DNA of 64,000 nt. It comes from Gordonia terrae (GTDB taxonomy: Bacteria > Actinomycetota > Actinomycetes > Mycobacteriales > Mycobacteriaceae). The notes under the pieces were generated by a model. It saw nothing but the letters and a program-made list of their open reading frames with translations, was not told the DNA's origin and ran no database searches. Below are positions 25,063 through 34,688 of the stretch, one piece after another (within the stretch, counting starts at the first letter, position 1; each line of letters starts with the position of its first letter). Where the stretch lies: NCBI RefSeq assembly GCF_001698225.1, contig NZ_CP016594.1, positions 3,100,001 through 3,164,000 of the forward strand, written 5' to 3'. The position numbers were made by a program, and so were the translations under genes.

Positions 25063-28000
25063 ATGCCCGAACTCTCATACACGATCATGGGCGGTCTCGG
25101 CGCCCAGATCGGTTCCGATGCCGTCGAACTCGGCACGCGCAAGCAGCGGGCGACGCTCGCCCAGCTGATCCTTGCCGAGGGCGCGCCGGTGCGTGCCGAC
25201 AGTCTGATCGAGGGCATCTGGGGCGATTCGCCACCGGAGCGCGCGGACGTGTCACTCCAGTCCTACATCTCGGGTCTGCGCAAGGCCCTCGAACCACACC
25301 GCAGGCCACGGACTCCCTCCACGGTCCTCCTCACCCACGGCACCGGATACAGCCTCCCCGTGACCGGCGAGCAGGTCGACGTGCGCCGGTTGACGACCCG
25401 CGTCGTCGCCGCGCGCGCTCTGATGCAGCAGGGCGAGGCCGCGGCGGCCGCCCCGCTGCTGGCACAGGTGCTCGACGACTATCGCCCGCTGCTGCCGGAG
25501 TTCGAGGGCTTGGCCTTCCGGGACGAGGCCGCCGACCAACTCGACCGCATGCTGCAGGCCGCCCGGGAGTTGTCGTTCGAGGCACGGATGGCCGACGGCG
25601 ACCACCGTCTGCTCGTCACCGAACTCGAGAGCGAGGTCGAGCGTTCACCTCTCGACGAGGGACTGTGGGTCCTGTTCGCGACCGCGCTCTACCGTCTCGG
25701 TCGCCAATCCGACGCGCTCGGCGCGATCGCGACCGCCCGCCGGGTCCTGGCCGACGAGATCGGCGTCGACCCCGGGCCTCGGTTGCGGACCCTCGAAAGC
25801 GACATCCTCGACCACGCCCCGCATCTCGATCTCCCCACCGCCGCCCGTCCGGACATCACGACGACCGTGTCGGACGTCGCCGAATACGGCCGGACGACCC
25901 CGGCGGGCCCCGCTCGCGACCCTGACGTCCGCGACCCCGAACCCGACGAGGCGCCGTCGATCGTGGGTCGAACCGAGGAACTGGCCGCATTGCATCGAGC
26001 GGTGCTCGCCTCGATGTCGGGGCACGGCGGCGTCGTCGTGGTCGAGGGTGAGCCGGGCGCGGGCAAGACCGCGCTGATCGACGAAGCCGGCCGCCGTGCC
26101 GCGGGTGCCGCCGATCTCCGAGTGCTGTGGGGCCGTTGTGTCGACGACCCGGCGGCCCCGTCGATGTGGCCGTGGGTCCAGATCCTCGGTGCCGTGCTGC
26201 CCCGACTCGATCCGGCCGATCGGGAGCGACTCCTCGACAGCTCGCTCGGCCGGATGGTGACCGAAGGCGTCAACGTGATCCCGCCGCCGCGGCAGATGCC
26301 CGACGCCGCCGCACGATTCCAGTTCTACGACCAGGCAGCCGATCTCCTCGACGGCGTGGCCGCGACGTCGAAGCTCATCATCGTGCTCGACGACCTGCAG
26401 TGGGCCGATGGTGCATCGCTGGAACTGTTCGCACACATGGCCGCGCGCCGGACCGCCGGGGTGACCTTCTTCGCGTCGCTGCGCGCGCCGTCCACCCGAC
26501 CGGTCGTCGCCGGCACGCTGGCCACGCTCGCCCGGCTTCCGGAGCACCGGCGCCTCCGCGTCGGCCCGCTCGACGGCGACGACATCTCCGAACTCATCCG
26601 GCGCGAGACCCGCCAGTGGCCGGAGGTCGCCACCGTCGCCTCGATCGAGCGACGTACCGGGGGCAACGCGTTCTTCGTCCGGGAACTCGCCCGCATCCTG
26701 GCCGATCGCGGGTCCATCGCGGGCAGCGCGGTCCCCTCCGGTGTCCGTGACGTCATCCGCCAGCGGTTGGTCGGTTTGTCATCGGAGACGACGGAACTCC
26801 TCGAACTGGCGTCGCTCATCGGCACCCGCGTGGACCTCGTCCTGGTGGCGGCCGCCGCGAGTCGGCCGGTGGACGAGGCGCTCGACCTGCTCGAACCCGC
26901 GGGCGAGGCGGGCGTCATCGATCTCGGACCCGACGACCCGTTCGGTTTCGGGTTCAGCCACGACATCATCCGCGAGGCGATCGCCGACGGTATCGCCGCG
27001 ATGCGCGCCCGGCGACTGCATCTCGCGATCGCGGATGCGCTCGCCGGCAACTCCTCACCCCATGCGGTGACCAGGGTCGCCCGGCATCTGTGGTCCGCCG
27101 GTCCGCTGGCCGACCGGAAACGCACCACCACCGCCCTTCTCACCGCAGGCGACATCGCCTTGCGCACCTACGACTTCGACGGTGCGCGCCGGCATCTCGG
27201 AGATGCGGCGACGCTGGCCCGGGCGACCGGCGACCAGCAGGCGGAGCTCGTCGCGATCACCACACAGCTGGCCGGCGAGGTCGCGGCGCACGGCTACTTC
27301 GCCGCCGACCCCGATCTCCAGGACCGTGCCCGGACGCTCGCATCCACTCTGGGCGACACGCGCCTGCTCGCGACACTCGACTACGCACGCTGCGCGGCCC
27401 ACATCCAGATCGCGGACACGCACACCGGCCACCGCCTCGCGCTCGATCTGCGTCGTCGCGCCGAACGGTCCGACGACCCGGTCGTCACCCACCTGGGCAT
27501 GCACGCCGCGGCCATCGACGAGTTCCACCGGGGGAACTTCGGTGCGGCGCATCGCATCCTGGAGACCTACGCGCCGATCGACGTGGATGTCGAGGGTCTC
27601 CGCGACGACCAGCTCGCGATGGCCCGCGGCTTTCGCGCCTGGGCGGCGACCGTGCATCTCGGCAGCGCTGCCGGCCGAGCAGTGTTCGCGACGATGACCG
27701 ACGCGCACCCGGATCCGCGGTCGCAGCTCGGCATGGCGATCTTCGCGGTCGGGGCGGCGTCCATGCTCGGTGACGCGGAGTGGGTTCTGGAAGCCGGCCC
27801 GGCCATCACCTCCGACGGCGCCGCCGCGCTCGCCTACCTCCGCCGCGGCGGCGAACGCATGTACTGGTGGGCGCGGGCCATGACCGGCGACCTCGACGAC
27901 GCCCTCGAACACATCGACCGGCTGGGGACCGAGGACCCCGCCATGGAGGACCATCCGCGTACCGGTGAGAGCTACTGGCTCGGTCTGCATGCCGAGGTGC

Positions 28001-28263
28001 TCGTGGTCGCCGGCAAGCTCACCGACGCCGCGACACTCCTCGATCGGGCCGCCGACGTCGCCGACCGGACCGGCGAACGGTACGCCGACGCCCACCGCCT
28101 CGTCGTCCGCGCACGCTACGAGTACGCCAACGGTCGTCCGGCCTCGGTGGTGGCCGCGACCCTGTCCGCCGCGCGCGACACCGCACTCGCGCAAGAGGCG
28201 GCGGGGTTGGTCCGGAGGATCGACGCACTGTCGACGACCTGGGGACTCACCTCGCCCGCCTGA
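25063..28263 (+). CDS. Large SARP/BTAD transcriptional regulator with AAA ATPase domain
   Basis: 1066 residues. Domains in order: OmpR-like winged helix (about 5-95, ELGTRKQRATLAQLILAEG), bacterial transcriptional activator domain BTAD (about 100-245), a linker, an AAA/NACHT-type ATPase (Walker A GEPGAGKTAL at about 329-338; Walker B IIVLDDLQWADG at about 438-449), and a C-terminal half of alpha-helical repeats. It has no C-terminal LuxR helix. Such regulators activate secondary-metabolism or stress genes by binding heptamers spaced 11 bases apart; three such heptamers follow its stop codon. The likely target is the FAD oxidase gene downstream. The inducing signal is unknown. Confidence 0.88.
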   Translation: MPELSYTIMGGLGAQIGSDAVELGTRKQRATLAQLILAEGAPVRADSLIEGIWGDSPPERADVSLQSYISGLRKALEPHRRPRTPSTVLLTHGTGYSLPVTGEQVDVRRLTTRVVAARALMQQGEAAAAAPLLAQVLDDYRPLLPEFEGLAFRDEAADQLDRMLQAARELSFEARMADGDHRLLVTELESEVERSPLDEGLWVLFATALYRLGRQSDALGAIATARRVLADEIGVDPGPRLRTLESDILDHAPHLDLPTAARPDITTTVSDVAEYGRTTPAGPARDPDVRDPEPDEAPSIVGRTEELAALHRAVLASMSGHGGVVVVEGEPGAGKTALIDEAGRRAAGAADLRVLWGRCVDDPAAPSMWPWVQILGAVLPRLDPADRERLLDSSLGRMVTEGVNVIPPPRQMPDAAARFQFYDQAADLLDGVAATSKLIIVLDDLQWADGASLELFAHMAARRTAGVTFFASLRAPSTRPVVAGTLATLARLPEHRRLRVGPLDGDDISELIRRETRQWPEVATVASIERRTGGNAFFVRELARILADRGSIAGSAVPSGVRDVIRQRLVGLSSETTELLELASLIGTRVDLVLVAAAASRPVDEALDLLEPAGEAGVIDLGPDDPFGFGFSHDIIREAIADGIAAMRARRLHLAIADALAGNSSPHAVTRVARHLWSAGPLADRKRTTTALLTAGDIALRTYDFDGARRHLGDAATLARATGDQQAELVAITTQLAGEVAAHGYFAADPDLQDRARTLASTLGDTRLLATLDYARCAAHIQIADTHTGHRLALDLRRRAERSDDPVVTHLGMHAAAIDEFHRGNFGAAHRILETYAPIDVDVEGLRDDQLAMARGFRAWAATVHLGSAAGRAVFATMTDAHPDPRSQLGMAIFAVGAASMLGDAEWVLEAGPAITSDGAAALAYLRRGGERMYWWARAMTGDLDDALEHIDRLGTEDPAMEDHPRTGESYWLGLHAEVLVVAGKLTDAATLLDRAADVADRTGERYADAHRLVVRARYEYANGRPASVVAATLSAARDTALAQEAAGLVRRIDALSTTWGLTSPA

Positions 28264-28269
28264 GGCGCA

Positions 28270-28298
28270 CCAAGTCCGTCTCAAGTCGCTGTCAAGGA
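28270..28298 (+). promoter_or_regulatory. Three SARP-type heptamer repeats with exact 11-bp period
   Basis: CCAAGTC at 28270, TCAAGTC at 28281 and TCAAGGA at 28292 begin exactly 11 bases apart. SARP activators bind such direct repeats, one helical turn apart, upstream of or overlapping the -35 region. The site lies between a SARP gene and an FAD oxidase gene. No convincing -10 box was found downstream. Confidence 0.55.
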
Positions 28299-28385
28299 CC
28301 CTCGGCGACCCTGGTCGGGAATCCGGCACCGCCCGGAGACCGTCGAACCCGCCGGACCGTTCCGGCCGCAACCGAGGACCTGCCG

Positions 28386-29810
28386 ATGACCGCAACCCCC
28401 GCCTCCTCGCCCGAGCACACCGAGCGACTGACCGTCCGCACCCGCACCTCGGTGCTCGCGCAACTCCGCGACCGGATCGCCGGCGACGTCTACGGTCCCG
28501 GCGACGCGGGCTACCTCGACGCACGGTCCGGATTCAACCGGCTCGACGTGCATCGGCCCGCCGTGATCGCCGTTCCCGCCAATCACTTCGACGTCGTGGA
28601 AGCCGTCCGGTTCGCCACCGAGGAGGACCTGCGCGTCGCGGTGCAGGCCACCGGCCACGGCACCGGGCGGGTCGCTGACGGCGGGTTGCTGATCAACACC
28701 TCCCGACTGTCCTCGGTGAGCGTCGACCCGATCACCCGGACCGCGCGCGTGGGCGCCGGCGCCACGTGGCGGACCGTTGTCGACGCCGCCGCCCCGTTCG
28801 GATTGGCGCCGCTGATGGGTTCGGCGAGCGGTGTCGGCGCGGTCGGTTACACGCTGGGCGGTGGTTTCGGCTGGCTCGGCCGACGCTTCGGTCTCGCGTC
28901 GGACACCGTGCGCTCGGTCGACCTGGTCACCCCGGACGGCACACCGATCCGGGTCACCGACACCAGCCACCCGGACATCTTCTGGGCGCTGAAGGGTGCC
29001 GGCGCAGGCGGCTTCGGGGTCGTGACGTCCATGGAGATCAGGCTCGTCGACGTGTCGACCGTGTACGCGGGCAACCTGTTCTACCCGGTCGCCGACGCCG
29101 AGGAGATCATCCGCCGCTTCCGGGACTGGGCACCGGCGCAGTCCGACGAGCTGACGTCCGCCGTCGCGATCGTCAACCTGCCACCCACCGACGACGTCCC
29201 GGCACCGTTGCGCGGCCGGAGCTTCGCGGTCGTGCGCGGATGCTGGTCCGGAGATCTCGACGCCGGTCGCGCGGTCCTCGACGAGTGGCGGGCGTGGCGC
29301 GCGCCGATCGTCGACGCGTGGGATGTGCTGCCGTTCGCCGCGATCGACGCCGTCAGCATGGACCCGACCGATCCGATGCCGGTGATGGTCACCACCGAGT
29401 GGTTCGACGATCTCCCGGACGCCGCCATCGACATCGTCGCCGGCCGGGTCCGGCCGGCCCCCGCATCCGCGCCGCTCATCGTGTGCGGCGAGATCCGCCA
29501 CGCGGGTGGGGCGATCGCGCGCGGGGCGCGGCAAGCACCCAATGACCGGGGCCGGGCGGGACGATTCCTTCTCGAACTGGTTGCTGCGGTGCCCGACCCC
29601 CACATCGCTCTTGCGGTCGAGTCGACGCTGCGGGTGACCCGCACCGAGCTGGCGCCGTACGTCACCGGCGCCGCCTATCCGAACTTCACCTCGGGTACCG
29701 AACGGGTGGCCCGCGCCGCCCAGGCGTTCAGCGCCGACCACCGGCAACGACTCGACGCGATCAAGGCTGCCCTGGACCCCGCGAACCGCTTCTGTCACGG
29801 CGACATCTGA
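28386..29810 (+). CDS. FAD-linked oxidase (berberine-bridge/6-hydroxynicotine oxidase type)
   Basis: 474 residues. The PCMH FAD-binding domain is clear: RPAVIAVPANHFDVVEAVRF, the histidine of VQATGHGTG as probable covalent FAD attachment site, and GVGAVGYTLGGGFGWLGRRF. The cysteine that makes a second flavin bond in plant berberine-bridge enzymes is missing (residues there are LMGSASGVG), so at most one covalent link is expected. The C-terminus (DPANRFCHGDI) is the berberine-bridge end motif, diverged. Substrate unknown; the family oxidises sugars, alkaloids and phenolics. It lies 122 bases after a SARP regulator with SARP-type repeats between them. Confidence 0.84.
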   Translation: MTATPASSPEHTERLTVRTRTSVLAQLRDRIAGDVYGPGDAGYLDARSGFNRLDVHRPAVIAVPANHFDVVEAVRFATEEDLRVAVQATGHGTGRVADGGLLINTSRLSSVSVDPITRTARVGAGATWRTVVDAAAPFGLAPLMGSASGVGAVGYTLGGGFGWLGRRFGLASDTVRSVDLVTPDGTPIRVTDTSHPDIFWALKGAGAGGFGVVTSMEIRLVDVSTVYAGNLFYPVADAEEIIRRFRDWAPAQSDELTSAVAIVNLPPTDDVPAPLRGRSFAVVRGCWSGDLDAGRAVLDEWRAWRAPIVDAWDVLPFAAIDAVSMDPTDPMPVMVTTEWFDDLPDAAIDIVAGRVRPAPASAPLIVCGEIRHAGGAIARGARQAPNDRGRAGRFLLELVAAVPDPHIALAVESTLRVTRTELAPYVTGAAYPNFTSGTERVARAAQAFSADHRQRLDAIKAALDPANRFCHGDI

Positions 29811-29865
29811 CGGTCGCAACCGGAACGCGCTTGCCCTCGACGCGCGGGTGTGGGCTGATGGTTCC

Positions 29866-30276
29866 ATGTCCGACCCGTCCGGTGACCGATCCCCCCGCGC
29901 GGCACACCCACCCCTGCTGATCGTGGACGGCGCCAACGTCGTCGGATCGGTGCCCGATGGGTGGTGGCGCGACCGTCGCGGAGCCGCCGAGAGGTTGCGT
30001 TCGCGACTCGAGTCCGTCGCGGTCGGCGGCCTCGAAGGACTGCCGGGACCGCTCGAGGTGGTGCTCGTCGTCGAGGGACGGGCGCGCGGTGTCGAGGCGA
30101 GCGAACACGTCCGGGTCGTCGACGCATCCGCCGTGGGCGACGACACGATCGTCGACGTCGTCGCCGAGGCGGACCCGCACCGGGACCGGATCGTGGTCAC
30201 CGCCGACCGCGAGTTGCGAGCCAGGGTCGCGCGACTGGGCGCCCGGGCAATCGGTCCCGGGGCCATCCCGAGGTAG
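29866..30276 (+). CDS. Small NYN/PIN-like domain protein
   Basis: 136 residues from the ATG at 29866. The pattern LLIVDGANVVGSVPDGWWRD, then LVVEGRARG, DTIVDVVAEADP and IVVTADRELRARV, with acidic residues at strand ends, is that of a PIN/NYN nuclease fold with a likely metal site formed by the Asp residues of VDGAN, DDTI and TADRE. Proteins of this type are present in many actinobacteria without an assigned role; RNase activity is plausible but not shown. It is separated from the FAD oxidase by 55 bases and has no partner gene typical of a toxin-antitoxin pair. Confidence 0.65.
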   Translation: MSDPSGDRSPRAAHPPLLIVDGANVVGSVPDGWWRDRRGAAERLRSRLESVAVGGLEGLPGPLEVVLVVEGRARGVEASEHVRVVDASAVGDDTIVDVVAEADPHRDRIVVTADRELRARVARLGARAIGPGAIPR

Positions 30277-30364
30277 TCCGCCGCTGTGACGAGGACTGTT
30301 CGGGCGTCCGATTTCTCCGATCTCGCACCACGTCGGCGTCCGGTCGGTCGATAATCCTCACAGC

Positions 30365-30380
30365 GTCGGCGAGTGCCGAC
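30365..30380. promoter_or_regulatory. Short dyad in the leader of the flavin monooxygenase gene
   Basis: GTCGGC-GAGT-GCCGAC is a perfect hairpin just upstream of the strong ribosome binding site GGGAGG of the gene at 30395. A GATAAT box precedes it at about 30349-30354. It could be an operator or leader hairpin. Confidence 0.3.
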
Positions 30381-30394
30381 AACGGGAGGAATCC

Positions 30395-32023
30395 ATGACC
30401 GAAGTCGATGTCCTGATCGCCGGTGCCGGACCCATCGGCTTGACCGCTGCAGTCGAACTGCGCAGACGCGGAGTGCGAGTACGAGTCGTCGACCCGCTTC
30501 TCGAGCCCCCGCAGTACGCCAAGGCCGTGGGCATCCAACCCCGCACCCTCGAGGTGTTCGAGAGCATGGGCATCGTGGGATCGGTACTCGACGCGGGCCT
30601 GGAGATGCGCGGTCAGCTCGTCTACGTCAACGGCAACCAGGTCTCGCGAGTCGATCTCACGACACCGCCCGATGTCCCCTACCGTTTCCACCTGCTCCCC
30701 CAGTACGCCACCGAACGCATCCTGCGCGAGCGCCTTTCCGATCTGGGCACCGAGATCGACCGGGGCTCAGCGGTATCGGCGTTCGAGCAGGACGCCGACG
30801 GGGTGACCGTCACCCTCACGGGTCCGGACGGCGAGACCACCGTCCGAGCGGATTATCTGATCGGCGCCGACGGTGCGCACAGTGTGGTGCGGAAGGGATT
30901 GGGGCTGACCTTCGAGGGTGCTGCCTTCACCGAGCAGTACATGCTCGGTGACGTCGTGGTGGACTGGTCGATGCCGCGCGGATACGCCATCCGGTCGATG
31001 CATCAGACCGCGGACGGCACCACCGACGACCAGCTGGTGTGCATCCCGCTGCCCGGCCGTGGCCGCTACCGGATGTCGATGCTGGTCCCCGACGAGCTGG
31101 CCGTCGCGCCCACCACCGGCGGAGACGGTGTGGCGCACGGGTTCGAGGGAACCCGGGCACCGGAGTTGTCCCACATCCAGGCCGTGGTCGATCGACTCGC
31201 ACCGGAACCTGCGACGGTCTCGGACCTGCGATGGTCCTCGGTGTTCCGGATCAGTCATCGCATCGTCGACTCCTACGGCCGCGGACGCGTGTTCGTCGCC
31301 GGCGATGCCGCACACATTCATCCGCCGACGGGTGCGCAGGGCATGAACACCGGAGTGCAGGACGCACACAACCTCGCGTGGAAGCTCGCGCTCGCCGTGG
31401 CCGGTGACGCCTCCGCAGCACTCCTCGACAGCTACGACCTCGAGCGGCGGCCCGTCGGCGAAGAGGTCGTGGGCCGCACCGTCCGGGACGCCCGCGAGGG
31501 CATCGGTACCGATTCCACCGACATCGACTTCGTCATGCGGCGCGAGGCGCAGTTGCTGATCTCCTACGCCGACAGTCCCGCCGTCGCGGGGTCGACGGTT
31601 CCGTCGGCCCCCGCCGCGCCGCGGGCAGGTGAACGCGCACCGGACGCCGCGGGCCTCAGTCGCGAGTCGGTCAACCACGCGCTTCGTCTGTTCGACGTGC
31701 TGGGTGGCGTCGACCACTCCCTCATTCTCTATGCGGACGCCGCCGCCGGTACCGGCGAAGTCGCCGTTCTCGAGTCGCTCGCCGACGAGGTCTCCGCGAA
31801 CGCTCACGGCCACATCGACATCCACGTGGTCGCGGCACCGACGGCGCAGGTCGGCAGCACCGAGTTGCCGCTGCTGCGCGACACCGACGGCCGGTTCGCC
31901 GACGGCTACCTCCCCGACGGTTCGACGGTGTTCGTCATCCGCCCCGACGGTTACGTCGGATACCGCGGACCCGTCACCGACACCAAGGGCGCGCTCGCCT
32001 ACCTCGAGGGCACGTTCCGGTAG
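30395..32023 (+). CDS. FAD-dependent aromatic monooxygenase (PheA/TfdB/MhpA type)
   Basis: 542 residues. The group A flavoprotein hydroxylase motifs are all present: GxGxxG in LIAGAGPIGLTAAVELRRRG, the DG motif in YLIGADGAHSVVRK, and the GD motif in RVFVAGDAAHIHPPTGAQGM followed by NTGVQDAHNLAWKLA. The C-terminal 150 residues form the thioredoxin-like dimer domain of phenol hydroxylases. It should hydroxylate a phenolic or polycyclic aromatic substrate with NAD(P)H and oxygen. GGGAGG with five-base spacing decides the ATG. No ring-cleavage gene is nearby, so the pathway is unknown. Confidence 0.88.
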   Translation: MTEVDVLIAGAGPIGLTAAVELRRRGVRVRVVDPLLEPPQYAKAVGIQPRTLEVFESMGIVGSVLDAGLEMRGQLVYVNGNQVSRVDLTTPPDVPYRFHLLPQYATERILRERLSDLGTEIDRGSAVSAFEQDADGVTVTLTGPDGETTVRADYLIGADGAHSVVRKGLGLTFEGAAFTEQYMLGDVVVDWSMPRGYAIRSMHQTADGTTDDQLVCIPLPGRGRYRMSMLVPDELAVAPTTGGDGVAHGFEGTRAPELSHIQAVVDRLAPEPATVSDLRWSSVFRISHRIVDSYGRGRVFVAGDAAHIHPPTGAQGMNTGVQDAHNLAWKLALAVAGDASAALLDSYDLERRPVGEEVVGRTVRDAREGIGTDSTDIDFVMRREAQLLISYADSPAVAGSTVPSAPAAPRAGERAPDAAGLSRESVNHALRLFDVLGGVDHSLILYADAAAGTGEVAVLESLADEVSANAHGHIDIHVVAAPTAQVGSTELPLLRDTDGRFADGYLPDGSTVFVIRPDGYVGYRGPVTDTKGALAYLEGTFR

Positions 32024-32082
32024 CTCTCGCGGACCACCTGCCCGACCACCGTGCGGGCGGCACCGGGTTCGCGCGCACGCCG

Positions 32083-32088
32083 TAACCT
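32083..32088 (+). promoter_or_regulatory. -10 box for leaderless pyruvyl transferase transcript
   Basis: TAACCT ends eight bases before the GTG at 32097. Confidence 0.4.
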
Positions 32089-32096
32089 TGGGGACC

Positions 32097-33404
32097 GTGA
32101 CCAGACGACCGGCGACCGCCCGCCCGCTGTTCCGGACCGCGGGCATCCTGGCCGATCGGATCGGCACCGCGGTCCGGCACCGCACCGCCGATTCCCGTCT
32201 CGCCCGCGAGATGGGGGCCGACGAGGTCATCTATCTGGTGGCCCCGGCCGGGCATCCCAACTACGGCGACGAACTCATCGCCAGGACGTGGCTGCGGCAC
32301 CTGGCACGGGTGCGGCCCAACGCCACGGTCGTGCTCGACTGCCACAGCCCCGGCACGGCCACGACGCTGTTGCGCGATGCCCACCCCGACCTGCTCGTCG
32401 TCGACACCCTGTGGCAGATGACCACCTACGCGGCGGAGGCCGAATCGCAGTCGCCGTGGAGTTGGGTCGCGTCTGCCGTCAGCGACGCCGGCCTGGCGCC
32501 GCGTCTGACCGCGGGCATCGATCTGCTGCACTCGGCGACTTCCATTCATCTACTCGGTGGCGGTTACCTCAACACCGTATGGCCGCACCATGTCTCGCTG
32601 TTCGTCGCCGCTGCCGCAGTGGCTCGGGCATCGGGCGCCCGACTCGCCGCGACCGGTCAAGGACTCGTGCCCACACTGCAGGGCCGGGCCTGGGCGGCGC
32701 TGACCGAGGCCTTTGCCGCGTTCGACATCGTGGACGTGCGTGACACCGCGTCGTACGCCGAGATCGCCGACATCGGCGGCGCACGGCATTCCGGCGACGA
32801 CGCGTGGCTGGCTCTGCACCGGCCCCGGCCTCCGCTGTACCGAGAGACCGATCCGCCGGCCGAGCACGGCGTCGTGCTCTGCCTGCAATCCGATCTCACC
32901 GAGAGATTCGCCGGGCCGCGATCGACCGGCGTCGAGGCGCTGGCCGATTTCGTGCGTACGACGCTCGACGCGTGGGACGTGCCCGGTTCGGCGGTGACCG
33001 TCGTCGAGGGAATCCCCGGACACGACAACGAGGTCCCGTTCCTGCTCGGCTCGCGCCTGGACGGGGCGACCGTGCTCAACTTCCGCGATGTCTGGCTCGG
33101 CGGGTTGCCCGCCGGGCACCGCAACACGTGGATCAGCACTCGGTTCCATCCGCACCTGATGGCCGCGGCCGCGGGCGATCCCGGGGTCGCGGTCGTGGCG
33201 ATGCCCGGGTACTACTCCACCAAGCACCGGTCTCTGATCGATGCCGGCTCCGACTGGACCGTCGTCGATTCCGGTACGACTGTCCCGGACCGGCCGAACG
33301 GTCACGGGTTCGACGCGATCGCGCGGGACCGAGCGGTCTCGGCCAAGCTCGCCACGGCGGTCGACATCTACCCGGTCCCGCCGGTGCTGGCACACCGTAT
33401 CTGA
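32097..33404 (+). CDS. Polysaccharide pyruvyl transferase family protein
   Basis: 435 residues. The fold is recognised from NYGDELIARTWLRHL near the N-terminus, IHLLGGGYLNTVWPHHV, a central RDTASYAEI and the C-terminal TRFHPHLMAAAAGDPGVAV with YYSTKHRSL, where the conserved RxH motif for phosphoenolpyruvate binding lies. The family adds pyruvate ketals to cell-wall or exopolysaccharide sugars, or acts in related sugar-phosphate chemistry. No glycosyltransferase or polymer export gene is near it, so the acceptor is unknown. A TAACCT box eight bases before the GTG suggests leaderless expression and supports this start. Confidence 0.82.
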   Translation: MTRRPATARPLFRTAGILADRIGTAVRHRTADSRLAREMGADEVIYLVAPAGHPNYGDELIARTWLRHLARVRPNATVVLDCHSPGTATTLLRDAHPDLLVVDTLWQMTTYAAEAESQSPWSWVASAVSDAGLAPRLTAGIDLLHSATSIHLLGGGYLNTVWPHHVSLFVAAAAVARASGARLAATGQGLVPTLQGRAWAALTEAFAAFDIVDVRDTASYAEIADIGGARHSGDDAWLALHRPRPPLYRETDPPAEHGVVLCLQSDLTERFAGPRSTGVEALADFVRTTLDAWDVPGSAVTVVEGIPGHDNEVPFLLGSRLDGATVLNFRDVWLGGLPAGHRNTWISTRFHPHLMAAAAGDPGVAVVAMPGYYSTKHRSLIDAGSDWTVVDSGTTVPDRPNGHGFDAIARDRAVSAKLATAVDIYPVPPVLAHRI

Positions 33405-33462
33405 GCTCCCCCATGGCCACTCGGCTTTCGCGGCAAACCGCCTCGTCGCGCCGGTCTACCGA

Positions 33463-33468
33463 TACAGT
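33463..33468 (+). promoter_or_regulatory. -10 box for leaderless lipoprotein transcript
   Basis: TACAGT ends six bases before the ATG at 33475. Confidence 0.45.
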
Positions 33469-33474
33469 GAGCGG

Positions 33475-34671
33475 ATGATCCGAAAGCCTTTGCGCGCCAT
33501 GGTCCTCCTCCGCATGACGACGCTCGGGGCGGCAGCCGCACTCGGCCTGGTCGCGTGCTCGCCAGCGGAGACGGCTTCGGGTGCGGGATCGTCGACGGCA
33601 TCGGTCACGGGGCAGCCGACATCGGTGCCCGCCGACGCCGCGGCGGCGTTTCAGAAGGCGATCGACGACACGCGGGCCGCCGGCGACTTCCCCGGGGTCA
33701 TCGCCCGGGTCATCTCGCCGGCCGGAACCTGGACGGGAACATCCGGTGTGCGGGCGGCAGGCGGGGACGAACCCATCGAGTCCGGAGACCACACGCGTAT
33801 CGGTTCTCTCACCAAGACGATGACCGCGACACTCCTGTTGCAACTCGTGCAGGAGGGTCGGGTCTCCCTCGACGATCCGATCGACAAGTACGTCGCGGGC
33901 GCACCCAACGGCTCCGCGACGTTACGGCAGGTCGCCGACATGACCAGCGGCATCCCGTCGTACACCGCGTCCGAGGCCTTCGACCGGAAGTTCTTCGCCG
34001 ACCCCGAAACCGTCTGGACGCCCGCCGAACTAATCGACACCGCGAAGGCGCTGCCGCCGAGCTTCCCACCGGGGCAGGGCTGGGAGTACTCCAACACCAA
34101 CTACGTCCTGCTCGGACAAGTGATCGAGAAGGTGCTCGCGAAGCCCATCGGCGAGGTCTTCACCGACCGGATCTTCACACCCCTGGGGATGGACGAATCC
34201 TCCTGGCCCGGCGGGTCGGTCGAGATCCCCGATCCGCACCTGGACGGACTGACCGACCAGGGTCAGCCCGACGGGCAGACGGTGAACTCCACGCGCTGGA
34301 ACCCCTCGTTCGCCTCCACCGCGGGCGCCGTCATCTCGACGATCGACGACCTGCAGACCTGGGGCGAGGCGCTGTTCACTGGACGCGGGGTGCTCGATCC
34401 GGCCACCCAGCAGCTGCGACGGGATTCGATCCTCACCTCGCCACCGCCCAACACCGCCACCTCGGGATACGGCATCGGAATCGGCAACCGCGACGGATGG
34501 TGGGGCCACGACGGCGATTTCCCCGGATACAACACCTCGCTGTTCCACGAGTACGACTCGGACACGACCATCATCATCGTGATCAACACCGACGACGCCG
34601 TCACCGTCGACGGCAAGTCCACGCCCCCGGTCTCCGCGGTGCAGTCCGCGCTCATCGCCGCACTGCCCTGA
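33475..34671 (+). CDS. Serine beta-lactamase/DD-peptidase-like lipoprotein
   Basis: 398 residues. The signal peptide ends in a lipobox (LGLVACS, Cys at residue 28), so the protein is a lipoprotein on the outer face of the membrane. The penicillin-recognising fold has the catalytic SLTK (Ser 111, Lys 114), the YSN motif in GWEYSNTNYVLLGQ, and GHDGDFPGYN near the end as the third motif. This is the class C/esterase-like branch that includes D-aminopeptidases and esterases; resistance to beta-lactams cannot be assumed. A TACAGT box six bases upstream of the ATG fits a leaderless transcript. Confidence 0.88.
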   Translation: MIRKPLRAMVLLRMTTLGAAAALGLVACSPAETASGAGSSTASVTGQPTSVPADAAAAFQKAIDDTRAAGDFPGVIARVISPAGTWTGTSGVRAAGGDEPIESGDHTRIGSLTKTMTATLLLQLVQEGRVSLDDPIDKYVAGAPNGSATLRQVADMTSGIPSYTASEAFDRKFFADPETVWTPAELIDTAKALPPSFPPGQGWEYSNTNYVLLGQVIEKVLAKPIGEVFTDRIFTPLGMDESSWPGGSVEIPDPHLDGLTDQGQPDGQTVNSTRWNPSFASTAGAVISTIDDLQTWGEALFTGRGVLDPATQQLRRDSILTSPPPNTATSGYGIGIGNRDGWWGHDGDFPGYNTSLFHEYDSDTTIIIVINTDDAVTVDGKSTPPVSAVQSALIAALP

Positions 34672-34688
34672 ATCACCCCGTCCGGGCG

